This document shows positions 32,900-41,340 of a stretch of 64,000 bases of DNA, one piece after another. Location of the stretch: contig UQZA01000010.1 in assembly GCA_900545515.1 (NCBI GenBank), positions 1 to 64,000 of the forward strand, in the 5' to 3' direction. The first letter of the stretch is position 1; each line of letters begins with the position of its first letter. This DNA is from an uncultured Eubacteriales bacterium (GTDB lineage Bacteria > Bacillota > Clostridia > Oscillospirales > Oscillospiraceae). The position numbers and the translations under genes were made by a program. The notes beneath the pieces were generated by a model that was not told the origin of the DNA, made no database searches, and saw nothing but the letters and a program-made list of their open reading frames with translations.

Positions 32900-34051
32900 T
32901 TAGGAAAACTTGCGCACCAACTCATATGCCTGACGGTACTGCCGGTTTGCGGCGTACCACTCCTCCAGCCAAGGCACATGAAACCGGACAAACCCGATGG
33001 AAAACTGCTGCTCCATGCTTCTCACGCAGCTGTGAAGCGCTTTTCCATACTCAGGCTCTTGGAGATAGCCCTTGTGGTCCAGCCGGAACCGGATGAGGCC
33101 GCACATCTGCTCAAAAATCTCCCGCGCCTGAGGCGGATCGCAGGGCAGATCCCCCAGAGGCGCCTCCAGGGCCCGGTCCAAAGCCACCCGGGCCAGCTTC
33201 TCCTGCCCCAGGCGCTCATAGCAGATGGCCAGCTTGTGGAAATACAGAGCCTCATTCCAGGGGTGCTCCAGCAAATGGCGCAGGGCCTCTTGGGTGAGCC
33301 CCATTTGCAGCTCCGTGGTGGCCTGATTATAGGCAATCTCCACCAGAGTCACCCGTCTGCCCAGACTACGCGCCATCCGTCTGGCCGCCTCATAATGTTC
33401 CAGGGTCTGATCCAGCTGGTTCAGAGTGCTGTAGCAGTTCCCCAGGAACAGGTGGCACAGCATCATCACAGGCAGGCTGCCCTCCCTGGCCGCCCGCTCC
33501 GCCCCCTGGAAAAAGCAGGCCACCGCATAGCTATAATCTCCCCGCCAGTACGCATGCTTTCCCGCCTGCAGGAAGAAATAACTCCGCTCTGCAATCCGCA
33601 GCAGATCCTGAAACTGTCCCTTCAGGCACAGATGCAAGTTCTGCTGCCTGGCATCCATTGCAGAGACAAATTCCTCTACCTCCTCCTGTACCTGCCCGGT
33701 GGCCGCCCAGGACAGGAGCAGCCAATCCAGAAAAAAAGGGCTGTTCCGATATACAGTTTCCCGCAAAAGCAGTTCCTGGGTCATATCCTGCAAATCCTCG
33801 CCGGAGAAAAGTCTGTCGTAATATTCCTCAAACCAGGCTGCAGCCTCCCGGCAAAAGGCCGGGTCATCCTGCCACTGAATATCCAGACGGCGGAACAGCA
33901 AATCCAAAACCTCCGGGCTGCTCTCCACCTTCCCTTGCTCAATTTTCGACAGATAGGACACAGCGCATATCCCATTACACAGCGCCGCCTGAGACCATTC
34001 CCGCTCCTGCCTCCGCTTGCGAATGAGCAGCCCCTGCAACTTTTGCCCCAA
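32900..34051 (-). CDS. HTH transcriptional regulator with TPR domain (RRNPP-like)
   Basis: The 383-residue product has an N-terminal XRE-type HTH (residues 7-60; LIRKRRQEREWSQAALCNGICAVSYLSKIEQGK). A long helical C-terminus reads as tetratricopeptide repeats (for example LCHLFLGNCYSTLNQLDQTLEHYEAARR and LAICYERLGQEKLARVALDRALE). This is the layout of RRNPP regulators (PlcR, NprR, PrgX), which bind short signalling peptides and often control secreted proteases. The start is TTG at 34051 with GGGGAGG nine bases upstream. The gene lies just upstream of, and parallel to, the second cohesin-SLH/protease cassette, which it may control. No signalling-peptide gene was recognised nearby. Confidence 0.85.
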   Translation of the reverse strand: MGQKLQGLLIRKRRQEREWSQAALCNGICAVSYLSKIEQGKVESSPEVLDLLFRRLDIQWQDDPAFCREAAAWFEEYYDRLFSGEDLQDMTQELLLRETVYRNSPFFLDWLLLSWAATGQVQEEVEEFVSAMDARQQNLHLCLKGQFQDLLRIAERSYFFLQAGKHAYWRGDYSYAVACFFQGAERAAREGSLPVMMLCHLFLGNCYSTLNQLDQTLEHYEAARRMARSLGRRVTLVEIAYNQATTELQMGLTQEALRHLLEHPWNEALYFHKLAICYERLGQEKLARVALDRALEAPLGDLPCDPPQAREIFEQMCGLIRFRLDHKGYLQEPEYGKALHSCVRSMEQQFSIGFVRFHVPWLEEWYAANRQYRQAYELVRKFS

Positions 34052-34303
34052 TGAAACCGCCCTCCCCTTTCGTTTTTTCTATGGTAGCACAAAAAAACGG
34101 AAATTTCTACAGGTTTTTCGAGGTATCAGCTACACGGGTATGGGTGTACGCCTGGAAATCGGGAAGTTTCCGGGTGTACCGGATGTAGGGCGCAGCTTCA
34201 CAGACACGCATGGGTATGAGATAGCACCGGTTCATGCGTTTCAAAAAGTACGGGCGGTGTAGGAGCGCACCGTGTGCTCCTACGCCCTTTTCTGAATTGG
34301 AGC
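34052..34303. other. Intergenic region with one hairpin
   Basis: No gene is supported. A GTAGGAGC/GCTCCTAC hairpin at 34259-34283 lies 20 bp past the stop of the small membrane protein gene and probably ends its transcript. The rest shows nothing recognisable. Confidence 0.5.
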
Positions 34304-34567
34304 TTACAAAATCACAGTCAGCAGCCAAGCCAAGCCCGTAACCAGCGCGCCGCCTGCTGCCCACAGCGCCTTCCCCAGAGGCAGCGCCCGCCGCTTTCCA
34401 GCAGGCACATAGCTGCCTGCCGCCTGCTGAGCCTGGCGCAGAATGGCCCGGTCGGACATGCCGTCCTTCCCCAATGCATCCTCCCGCAGAATAAAAATGG
34501 CCTGCTCAAACAGCTTTGGGTCCGGGGAGCGGACCACAATCACCTGTCTGGAAATCCCTTTTACCAT
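34304..34567 (-). CDS. Small single-helix membrane protein, conserved-looking
   Basis: The 87-residue product starts MVKGISRQVIVVRSPDPKLFEQAIFILRED and ends with a hydrophobic helix (ALWAAGGALVTGLAWLLTVIL), so it should be a C-terminally anchored membrane protein with its head in the cytoplasm. GAGG precedes the ATG by about nine bases. I recall similar small proteins in Oscillospiraceae genomes but know no function. It is divergent from the YmdB-type gene. Confidence 0.7.
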   Translation of the reverse strand: MVKGISRQVIVVRSPDPKLFEQAIFILREDALGKDGMSDRAILRQAQQAAGSYVPAGKRRALPLGKALWAAGGALVTGLAWLLTVIL

Positions 34568-34679
34568 ATCTTACCGCCTCCTCGCCCACCATTCTGCCCG
34601 CCTTGGGGCCATTCCATACCGGGCCTTCAAAAAGACATTGTGGACAGCATTGCCCACGAAGGCGAAAGGCTTCCCAACG

Positions 34680-34708
34680 TTGCAATATAGGGAAAACTGG
34701 GGTATAAT
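34680..34708 (+). promoter_or_regulatory. Promoter of the YmdB/YhaO/YhaN-like operon
   Basis: TTGCAA (34680-34685), 17 bp, TATAAT (34703-34708), 62 bp before the YmdB-type start codon. Confidence 0.75.
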
Positions 34709-34769
34709 AGCCATGATACTTCCAAATGGAGCAGAGATTTGCCCGTTTTCCGAAAGGAGCATATGCAAA

Positions 34770-35543
34770 ATGGAATGGAATGTACTGGCCGTGGGCGACG
34801 TGGTAGCCGGCTGCGGCGTTTCGATGATTGAAAAGCATCTGCCGCAGCTTCGCAGGCAGGTGAAAGCGGATTTCACCGTGGTCAACGGGGAAAATGCGGC
34901 CATCCTGGGCATCACCCAGGACCAGGCGGAGACCATTCTGGCCGCCGGGGCCGACGTCATCACCATGGGCAACCACACCTTTGGCCGCCGGGAGATCTGC
35001 CCCTACCTGGACGACTGTCCCCGGATTCTACGGCCGGCCAACCTGGCCCCTCAGCTGCCAGGTCGGGGGTGGGGCGTCTTTGACTCCCCCATGGGGGAGG
35101 TTGCGGTGATCGATCTCATAGGCCGGTGCAACATGGACTACAATCCGGACAATCCCTTCCTCCTGGTGGACAAAATTCTAAAGCGTGTGACAGCCAAATT
35201 CATCTTGGTGGAGATCCATGCCGAGGCTACCTCGGAAAAGCTGGCCATGGGCCACATGCTGGACGGCCAGGTCAGCGCTGTGTGGGGAACCCATACCCAC
35301 GTCCCCACAGCGGATAACCAAATTCTGCCAAAATCCACCGGTTTTGTCACGGATCTTGGCATGACCGGGCCCAAAAATTCCATTTTAGGCATCCGTCCCG
35401 ACCTGTCCGTGGCCCGGTTCCGGGGGAACCTGACCGGGCGCTATCAGCCCGCGCCGGGGCCGGGGAAGCTGGAGGGCGTGGTCTTCACCCTGGATGAAAG
35501 GGGCCGGTGCACAAACACGCAGCGGGTGACGGTTTATGATTAA
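34770..35543 (+). CDS. ymdB: YmdB-type metallophosphoesterase
   Basis: The 257-residue product, normal family length, is a calcineurin-like phosphodiesterase. Metal-binding motifs are complete: VGDVVAG (Asp9), NGENA, MGNHTFGR, VEIHAEATSEK and GTHTHVPTAD. Bacillus YmdB hydrolyses 2',3'- and 3',5'-cyclic nucleotides and affects biofilm and motility choices. The ATG at 34770 follows AAAGGAG and gives the family N-terminus; a longer frame reaching upstream would cross the promoter. It overlaps the next gene by 8 bp and heads a three-gene operon. Confidence 0.92.
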   Translation: MEWNVLAVGDVVAGCGVSMIEKHLPQLRRQVKADFTVVNGENAAILGITQDQAETILAAGADVITMGNHTFGRREICPYLDDCPRILRPANLAPQLPGRGWGVFDSPMGEVAVIDLIGRCNMDYNPDNPFLLVDKILKRVTAKFILVEIHAEATSEKLAMGHMLDGQVSAVWGTHTHVPTADNQILPKSTGFVTDLGMTGPKNSILGIRPDLSVARFRGNLTGRYQPAPGPGKLEGVVFTLDERGRCTNTQRVTVYD

Positions 35544-36618
35544 AATCTTGCACAGCGCCGATCTGCACCTGGGCGCCCGGTTCCACAGTCTGCCGCCAGA
35601 GGAGGCCCGGGCCCGGCGGCAGGAGCAGCTGGCGCAGCTGGACCAACTGGTGGAGCTCTGCCGGGAGGAGGGCTGCCAGATGGTTTTGCTGCCCGGGGAT
35701 CTTCTGGACCGGCCCCAGGGCTGCCGGGAGGAAGCCCTGGCCCTGGCCAAAGCCCTGGAGGCCATGGCAGTCCCGGTGTTCATCGCTCCAGGCAATCACG
35801 ACCATTTATGCCCCGGCTCCCCTTATCTGGAGAGGGCCTGGCCGGGGAATGTACACATCTTTACCCGGCAGGCACTGGAGTCCGTAACTCTTCCGGAGCT
35901 AAGCTGCCGGGTCTGGGGAGCAGGCTTCCAGAGCATGGACTGCCCCGGTCTTCTGGAGGGCTTCCGGGCAACCGGACAGGAGCCGCTGCAGCTGATGGTC
36001 CTCCACGGCGACCCCACCAATCCCAGCTCCCCCTGCTGCCCTGTGACCCGGGCCCAGGCGGCGGCATCGGGCCTTGCCTATCTGGCCCTGGGCCACATCC
36101 ACACCCAGGGGCAAATGGAGGCCGGTAGCACCCTGTGCGCCTGGCCGGGCTGCCCCATGGGCCGGGGCTTTGACGAAACCGGGGTCAAAGGCGTGTACAT
36201 CTGTCGGATTTCCCCTCAGGGCGCCCAAGCTACCTTCCGGCCTCTGGGTGGGGGGCGCTATGAGGACCTCACCCTTCCGGCAGGTCCGGACCCTCTGGCC
36301 TCCATTCTTGCCCAGCTGCCTCCGGACACCGGCCGGGACGTATACCGCCTCACCCTCACGGGAGAGTCGGAGCCGGTGGACCTGGACCGACTGCAAAACG
36401 CGCTGTCCGGCCGCTTTTTCCACCTGCAGCTCCGGGACCGGACGGTCCCTCCCCGGGACCTGTGGGAGGGGGCGGGCGAGGATAGCCTGGAGGGGCGGTA
36501 TTTTCAGATTCTGCAGCAGGCCGCTCAAAACGCCACCGGGCCGGAGGCCGAGGCCCTGTGCCTGGCGGCTCGCATCAGCCGCCGGATTCTGGAGGGGCAG
36601 GAGGTGACGCTGCCATGA
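35536..36618 (+). CDS. YhaO/SbcD-like DNA repair exonuclease
   Basis: The 360-residue product is a Mre11/SbcD-type metallophosphoesterase with motifs HSADLHLG (residues 6-13), LPGDLLDRP, APGNHDH, LHGDPTN and LGHIHTQG. The latter half (after about 235) is a less conserved capping region. Such nucleases pair with an SMC-like ATPase to cut DNA ends and hairpins. The next gene encodes that ATPase and the two overlap by 4 bp (ATGA), consistent with a two-subunit complex like Bacillus YhaO/YhaN. Confidence 0.9.
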   Translation: MIKILHSADLHLGARFHSLPPEEARARRQEQLAQLDQLVELCREEGCQMVLLPGDLLDRPQGCREEALALAKALEAMAVPVFIAPGNHDHLCPGSPYLERAWPGNVHIFTRQALESVTLPELSCRVWGAGFQSMDCPGLLEGFRATGQEPLQLMVLHGDPTNPSSPCCPVTRAQAAASGLAYLALGHIHTQGQMEAGSTLCAWPGCPMGRGFDETGVKGVYICRISPQGAQATFRPLGGGRYEDLTLPAGPDPLASILAQLPPDTGRDVYRLTLTGESEPVDLDRLQNALSGRFFHLQLRDRTVPPRDLWEGAGEDSLEGRYFQILQQAAQNATGPEAEALCLAARISRRILEGQEVTLP

Positions 36619-38789
36619 GAATCTGCTCCATGACCGCCACCTTTGGCAAGCTGGAGGGGGAAACCCTGGAGTTCACCCCTGGCCTCAACCTGATTTCAGC
36701 CCCCAACGAGTGGGGAAAAAGCACCTGGTGCGCCTTTCTCCTGGCCATGCTCTATGGCATCGACACCCGCCAGCGGGCAAAGCAGGGCCAGCTTCCGGAC
36801 AAGGAGCGCTTCAAGCCCTGGTCCGGGAAACCCATGTCCGGGTCCATGGAAATTCTGTGGCAGGACCGCCGGGTCACCATTGAGCGGCAGACCAAAGGGC
36901 GGATTCCTATGGGCCAATTTCGGGCCTTTGAGACGGAAACCGGCCTTCCTGTCCCAGAGCTGACGGCGGACACCTGCGGTCAGGTTCTCCTGGGGGTGGA
37001 GCGCAGCGTGTACCAGCGCACCGGTTTTCTCCGGGGCGGGGATCTGGCAGTGAGCCAGGATGAGGCCCTGAGCCAGCGGCTGAATCAGCTGGTGACCACG
37101 GGAGACGACAGCCCTGCCGCCCCCGCTCTGGCTGCAGGCCTGCGAGAGCTGAAAAACAAATGTCAGTACAACAAATCCGGCCTCCTGCCCCAGGCCCGGC
37201 TGGCCTTAGCCGGCTGCCGGGAGAAGCTCCAGGCCCTGGACACTCTGGAAGCCCAGGCCGCCGGACTGAGCGCACGCGTCCGGGAGCTGGAAGAGCAAAG
37301 GGCCGCCCTGAAGGCCCACCAGGAGGCCCTGGAGCGCCAGGAAAACCGGCAAAAGCTGGAGCGGGTAGAAGAAGCAAGGCAGAAAGAAAAAACCGCCCTG
37401 ATGGAGCTGGAACGGGCCAGAGTCCAGTGCCAGGGCAAGCCAGAGCGGGCCCTGGCGGAGCGGCGGCTGGCCCAATGGCGGGGGCTCCGGGAGGCTTTGG
37501 AGGCTCTGGAGCTGGAGGGCTCCATGGAATCGCCGGTCCCACAGAAGCCCACCGCTCCCCCGCCCCTGGAGGGCCTGGACGGACCGGCGGCCCGGGAGGA
37601 AGTCCGCCGCCAGCTGGCGGCGTTGCCCCAGGCTGGAGAACCGGCTGCCAGAACTCAGGGCCTTCTTCTGGCCAGCCTGGGCCTTGCTCTGGCAGGGCTG
37701 ATTCTGCTGTGGCTCCTGCCCGGGCGCTGGAAGCTTCCGGGGGCGGCTCTTTTGGCTGCCGGAGGAGTCCTTGCTCTCTGGTCCCGCATCAGAAGCCGCC
37801 GGCAGGAAGCTGCCGCCAGGGAAGCCAGGCAGGCCCTGCAGACCTTCCTTGCCACGTATGGAGCTCCCTCTCTCCAGGCTTTGGAACAGCAGCTCCAGGC
37901 TTACGAGGCGGACTGGAACCGCTACCAGGAGGCCCTGGCCCTCCACACCCGCAAGCTGGCCGGGCTGGAGGTCCGGCGGAAGGAGCTTCTGGAGGAGCTG
38001 GCCGCTCTCACGGGAAGCCAGGGCTCCGAGGCCTTCTGCCAGGAGCAGCGGCAGGCCCTGGAGGCTTGGGACCTCTGGGCCTCCGCCTGCCGGGCGGCGG
38101 CTCAGGCCAAAGGGCACCGGGAGGCTATGGAGGCCGTCACCGCCGGGCTGGAGGCCGCGCCCCTCCAGGACGGCATGACCCTCTCCCCGCAGGAAACCCG
38201 GCAGGCCCTGGAGGAGGTAAACCGCTCCCTGGAGGGCGCCCGCTCCCAGCTGGACGCTTGCCGGGGCCGCCGGACTGCCCTGGAAGACCGGGACCGGCTG
38301 GAAGCGGAGGCGGAAGCCCTGGCCAGCCGGGTGGCCCGTCTGGAGACTTACCAGACCGCCCTGGGCTATGGCCTGGCCGCTCTGGACAAAGCTCAGCGGG
38401 AGCTTCAGAGCCGCTTTGCTCCCCGGATTGCTGCAGAAGCCCAGGACATTCTGAAGAAGCTCACAGGCGGCCGCTACGACCGCCTCCTCCTGGACCGGGA
38501 TCTAAGCCTTTCCGCCGGAGCCGCCGGGGAAGACACCCTGCACCCCCTGGTCTGGCGCAGCGATGGAACCGGAGACCAGCTGTACCTGGCCCTGCGCCTG
38601 GCAGTGAGCCGGGCCCTCATACCGGAAGCGCCACTGGTCTTGGACGACGCCCTCAACCGGTTTGACGACGCCCGCCTGGCCGCCGCCCTGGCTCTCCTGG
38701 AGACGGAACCCCGGCAAATCCTCCTCTTCACCTGCCAGGACCGGGAAGCCCGGCTCCTGAACGCATGCTGCCATGTCATAAGAGAATAG
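36615..38789 (+). CDS. YhaN-like SMC-type ATPase
   Basis: The 724-residue product has an ABC-type head split by a long coiled coil. The N-terminal Walker A is APNEWGKST (about residues 34-42). The middle (about 180-600) is Glu/Gln/Ala/Leu-rich and coiled. It is interrupted near 350-400 by two hydrophobic helices (LLLASLGLALAGLILLWLL and AALLAAGGVLALW), so the coil may be membrane-attached as reported for YhaN relatives. The C-terminal head has WRSDGTGDQLYLALRLAVSRAL (signature-like) and LVLDDALNRFDD (Walker B/D-loop). I start at the ATG overlapping the nuclease stop. It should regulate the partner nuclease. Confidence 0.88.
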   Translation: MRICSMTATFGKLEGETLEFTPGLNLISAPNEWGKSTWCAFLLAMLYGIDTRQRAKQGQLPDKERFKPWSGKPMSGSMEILWQDRRVTIERQTKGRIPMGQFRAFETETGLPVPELTADTCGQVLLGVERSVYQRTGFLRGGDLAVSQDEALSQRLNQLVTTGDDSPAAPALAAGLRELKNKCQYNKSGLLPQARLALAGCREKLQALDTLEAQAAGLSARVRELEEQRAALKAHQEALERQENRQKLERVEEARQKEKTALMELERARVQCQGKPERALAERRLAQWRGLREALEALELEGSMESPVPQKPTAPPPLEGLDGPAAREEVRRQLAALPQAGEPAARTQGLLLASLGLALAGLILLWLLPGRWKLPGAALLAAGGVLALWSRIRSRRQEAAAREARQALQTFLATYGAPSLQALEQQLQAYEADWNRYQEALALHTRKLAGLEVRRKELLEELAALTGSQGSEAFCQEQRQALEAWDLWASACRAAAQAKGHREAMEAVTAGLEAAPLQDGMTLSPQETRQALEEVNRSLEGARSQLDACRGRRTALEDRDRLEAEAEALASRVARLETYQTALGYGLAALDKAQRELQSRFAPRIAAEAQDILKKLTGGRYDRLLLDRDLSLSAGAAGEDTLHPLVWRSDGTGDQLYLALRLAVSRALIPEAPLVLDDALNRFDDARLAAALALLETEPRQILLFTCQDREARLLNACCHVIRE

Positions 38790-38831
38790 GCGCTGGTAGT
38801 CCCTGGCTTCTATCCAGAGCCAAGCCCGGTC

Positions 38832-38859
38832 AGGAGGCACGGCTGCAGCTGTGCCTCCT
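38832..38859 (+). terminator. Terminator-like hairpin after the YhaN-like gene
   Basis: AGGAGGCAC and GTGCCTCCT pair perfectly around a 10-base loop, 43 bp after the stop. Only TTC follows, so termination strength is unclear. Confidence 0.5.
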
Positions 38860-39092
38860 TCACTGGCGCGGAAGCGCCTCCGCCTTCCACCGGGAGGCAC
38901 ATGCGTACACCTAAGCCAGCCCCTACAAGTTGGCCCGGGTCACATCATGGCGCTGTAGGGGGCCGTAGTTCCCGTCTGCCCCCAGGGCAGTAGGGCGCCG
39001 CCTCCTGGACTCACCCTACGCCGCACCTCACAAGGTGGCTGTGCGCTTATCCTGAAGTTCGTGGCAGCCCTATCCTTCGCCAGGCTGGTCCG

Positions 39093-39160
39093 TTAACAAA
39101 TCCCTCGGGAACTCTTAACAATTTGTTCACGCCAAGCCGAAAAAAACAGATATAATGGAT
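39093..39160 (+). promoter_or_regulatory. Promoter region of the two-component operon with TTAACA repeats
   Basis: A -10-like TATAAT lies near 39152 without a good -35. Upstream, TTAACA occurs at 39093-39098 and 39115-39120, 22 bp apart, followed 11 bp later by TTCACG. OmpR/PhoB-type regulators often bind such repeats in place of a -35, so autoregulation is possible. Confidence 0.4.
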
Positions 39161-39195
39161 GTATCAGAAGGAAGAAAAGAGAGGGAGGAATTTCC

Positions 39196-39885
39196 ATGGC
39201 CATTTCGGTTTTGATCGTAGAAGACGACAACAACATTGCAGAGCTCCTGCAGATGTATCTGGAAAAAGAGGGCTACGCTGTGACCATTGCCCCGGATGGG
39301 GGCCAGGGAGTGTCTAAATTCCGGGCCATCAAGCCGGATTTGGTGCTGCTGGACCTGATGCTCCCGGTCATGGATGGCTGGGCCGTGTGTAAAACCATCC
39401 GGGCGGAAAGTCAGGTGCCCATCATCATGCTCACCGCCAAGGGCGAAACCAGCGATAAGGTAAGCGGCTTGAAGGGCGGCGCAGATGACTATATCACCAA
39501 GCCTTTTGAAATGAAGGAGGTCCTGGCCCGGATTGAGGCCGTGCTCCGCCGCTCCGGCAACAGCGTGGAGAAAAAAGCCAACAAGTTGGTCTTCGACCGG
39601 CTGATCATTGACATGGACGCCTTTGAGCTCACAGTGGACGGAAAAAAAATCGACACGCCCCCCAAAGAAATGGAGCTCCTGTTCCATCTGGCTTCCTCTC
39701 CTAACCGGGTGTACACCCGCAATCAGCTGCTGGATGAGGTGTGGGGCTTCGACTACTTTGGGGATTCCCGAACCGTAGACGTCCACATCAAGCGGCTGCG
39801 GGAGAAGCTGGAGGGCGTCTCCAACCAGTGGAGCCTGAAAACCGTGTGGGGCGTGGGCTATAAGTTTGAGGTGACCAATTCGTGA
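39196..39885 (+). CDS. OmpR/PhoB-family response regulator
   Basis: The 229-residue product has a receiver domain (about 3-117) with acidic pocket EDD, phospho-acceptor Asp53 (LLDLMLPVMDG), Thr in MLTAKG and Lys in YITKPF. A C-terminal winged-helix DNA-binding domain follows (about 130-226; PPKEMELLFHLASSPNRVYTRNQLLDEVWG, SRTVDVHIKRLREKL, TVWGVGYKFE). GGGAGG precedes the ATG. Its stop overlaps the kinase start. Confidence 0.95.
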   Translation: MAISVLIVEDDNNIAELLQMYLEKEGYAVTIAPDGGQGVSKFRAIKPDLVLLDLMLPVMDGWAVCKTIRAESQVPIIMLTAKGETSDKVSGLKGGADDYITKPFEMKEVLARIEAVLRRSGNSVEKKANKLVFDRLIIDMDAFELTVDGKKIDTPPKEMELLFHLASSPNRVYTRNQLLDEVWGFDYFGDSRTVDVHIKRLREKLEGVSNQWSLKTVWGVGYKFEVTNS

Positions 39886-41324
39886 GGACCACATTCAGCC
39901 GTCTCTCTTCCGTGACGGCCCTGATTATCCTGGTGGCTGTAGTAGGCCTGGGCATGTCCTTCCGCGTCATGGTAAAAAACTACCTGGCAGATGAGCAGAA
40001 GGAAACTCTGCAAGCCAGGGCAGCTGCCGCATCAGAGCTCGCCGCCGATTATGTAGGGTACGCTTCCACCTTTGGGTTGGACGTCTCCACAAAGTTTCAC
40101 AAGACTCTGTCTTTCGCATCTCAATTCTCCCAGACCGATACCCTGGTGTGCAACACCCAGGGGCAGGTCATCACCTGTTCCTGTCAGGAGTTCTGGTGCA
40201 AGCACATCGGCATGACCCTGGATCCGAATTACGTGCAGGAGGTGCTCCTCCATGGGGAGGACTCCCGTACCGGGATTTTAACCGGCGTCTACGAAGAAAA
40301 CCGCTACCTGGTGGCGCAGGTCTGTACCATGTCTGACGGAACCGTGGGCGGCCTGGTGCTGGTATCGGAGCCGGTGCAGGGCATTGGCGAGATTCTGTCT
40401 CAAATTACCCAGATGTTTATATTTGTGGCCCTCATTGTGCTGCTGATCACGGTGATATGCTTTTCCATCTTCAGCCAGAACCTGTGCCGCCCTCTGAAGG
40501 CCATGGCCAACGCCGCCAAGGAATTTGGCCACGGAAACCTGAAGGCCCGGGTGGAGACCAGCGGCGACTATACCCAGGAAATTGACGAGCTGGCCATCGC
40601 TTTCAACAACATGGCCTCCTCCCTGGAGCAGAGCGAGTACCAGCGCCAGGAATTTGTCGCCAATGTGAGCCACGAGCTGAAAACCCCCATGACCACCATC
40701 GGCGGCTATGTGGATGGCATCCTGGACGGCACCATCCCGCCGGAACGGGAGCGGAAATACCTGAGTCTGGTCTCCAGCGAAATCAAGCGTCTGAGCCGCC
40801 TGGTGCGAAGCATGCTGGACGTGTCCCGTCTCCAGGATCAGGGCATCCCGCCGGAAAAAATGGTACGCTTTGACGTAGCCGAGTGTCTGGGGCAGGTACT
40901 CATCACCTTCGAGCAGAAAATCAACGACAAGCACCTGGATGTGGCAGTGAACTTCCCGGAATATTCCGTCTATGCCCAGGGTGAGCTGGACGCCATCACC
41001 CAGGTGGCCTACAACCTCATTGATAACGCCGTCAAATTTTGCCCTCCCGGCGGCCAGCTGGGTCTGAGCCTCCGGGAATCCGGCTCCAAGGTTTATGTCT
41101 CCGTCTCCAACACCGGCGACACCATCCCCCCAGAGGAGCTCCCTCTGGTCTTTGACCGGTTCCACAAGATAGACAAAAGCCGAAGCCTGAACCGGGACGG
41201 CTGGGGGTTGGGCCTTTATATTGTAAAAACCATTATTTGCAGCCACGGCGAGGACATTTCCGTCACCAGCCGGGACGGCAAGACCGAATTCACCTTCACC
41301 CTGGCTGGGGTAAACAGTCTGTAA
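39882..41324 (+). CDS. Membrane sensor histidine kinase
   Basis: The 480-residue product starts on GTG, overlapping the regulator stop (GTGA). It has a first membrane helix at about 8-30 and an extracytoplasmic sensor region at about 31-170 that contains a Cys-rich patch (VCNTQGQVITCSCQEFWCKHIG). A second helix lies at about 172-200, then HAMP, HisKA with phospho-acceptor His264 (NVSHELKTPMTT) and HATPase_c (NLIDNAVKF, DRFHKIDKS, GWGLGLYIVKTI). The four Cys in the sensor part could bind metal or sense redox, which is my inference. It is followed 16 bp later by htrA, so envelope stress is the likely signal. Confidence 0.93.
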   Translation: MRTTFSRLSSVTALIILVAVVGLGMSFRVMVKNYLADEQKETLQARAAAASELAADYVGYASTFGLDVSTKFHKTLSFASQFSQTDTLVCNTQGQVITCSCQEFWCKHIGMTLDPNYVQEVLLHGEDSRTGILTGVYEENRYLVAQVCTMSDGTVGGLVLVSEPVQGIGEILSQITQMFIFVALIVLLITVICFSIFSQNLCRPLKAMANAAKEFGHGNLKARVETSGDYTQEIDELAIAFNNMASSLEQSEYQRQEFVANVSHELKTPMTTIGGYVDGILDGTIPPERERKYLSLVSSEIKRLSRLVRSMLDVSRLQDQGIPPEKMVRFDVAECLGQVLITFEQKINDKHLDVAVNFPEYSVYAQGELDAITQVAYNLIDNAVKFCPPGGQLGLSLRESGSKVYVSVSNTGDTIPPEELPLVFDRFHKIDKSRSLNRDGWGLGLYIVKTIICSHGEDISVTSRDGKTEFTFTLAGVNSL

Positions 41325-41340
41325 TTGCGAGGCAATGCTT

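Larger units (their letters stand above)
38790..39195. other. Intergenic region with hairpins and a repeat copy
   Basis: No gene is visible. It holds a 9 bp hairpin AGGAGGCAC/GTGCCTCCT (38832-38859), probably the end of the YhaON-like operon. An 8 bp stem CCCCTACA/TGTAGGGG (38920-38961) lies inside a repeat copy that resembles 23971-24123. The promoter region of the two-component operon follows. Confidence 0.5.

Noticed and set aside
37160..38665. A 501-codon Pro/Gly-rich frame overlapping the YhaN-like gene
   Set aside because: The composition (runs of Pro, Gly, Arg) is typical of an out-of-frame reading of GC-rich coding DNA.
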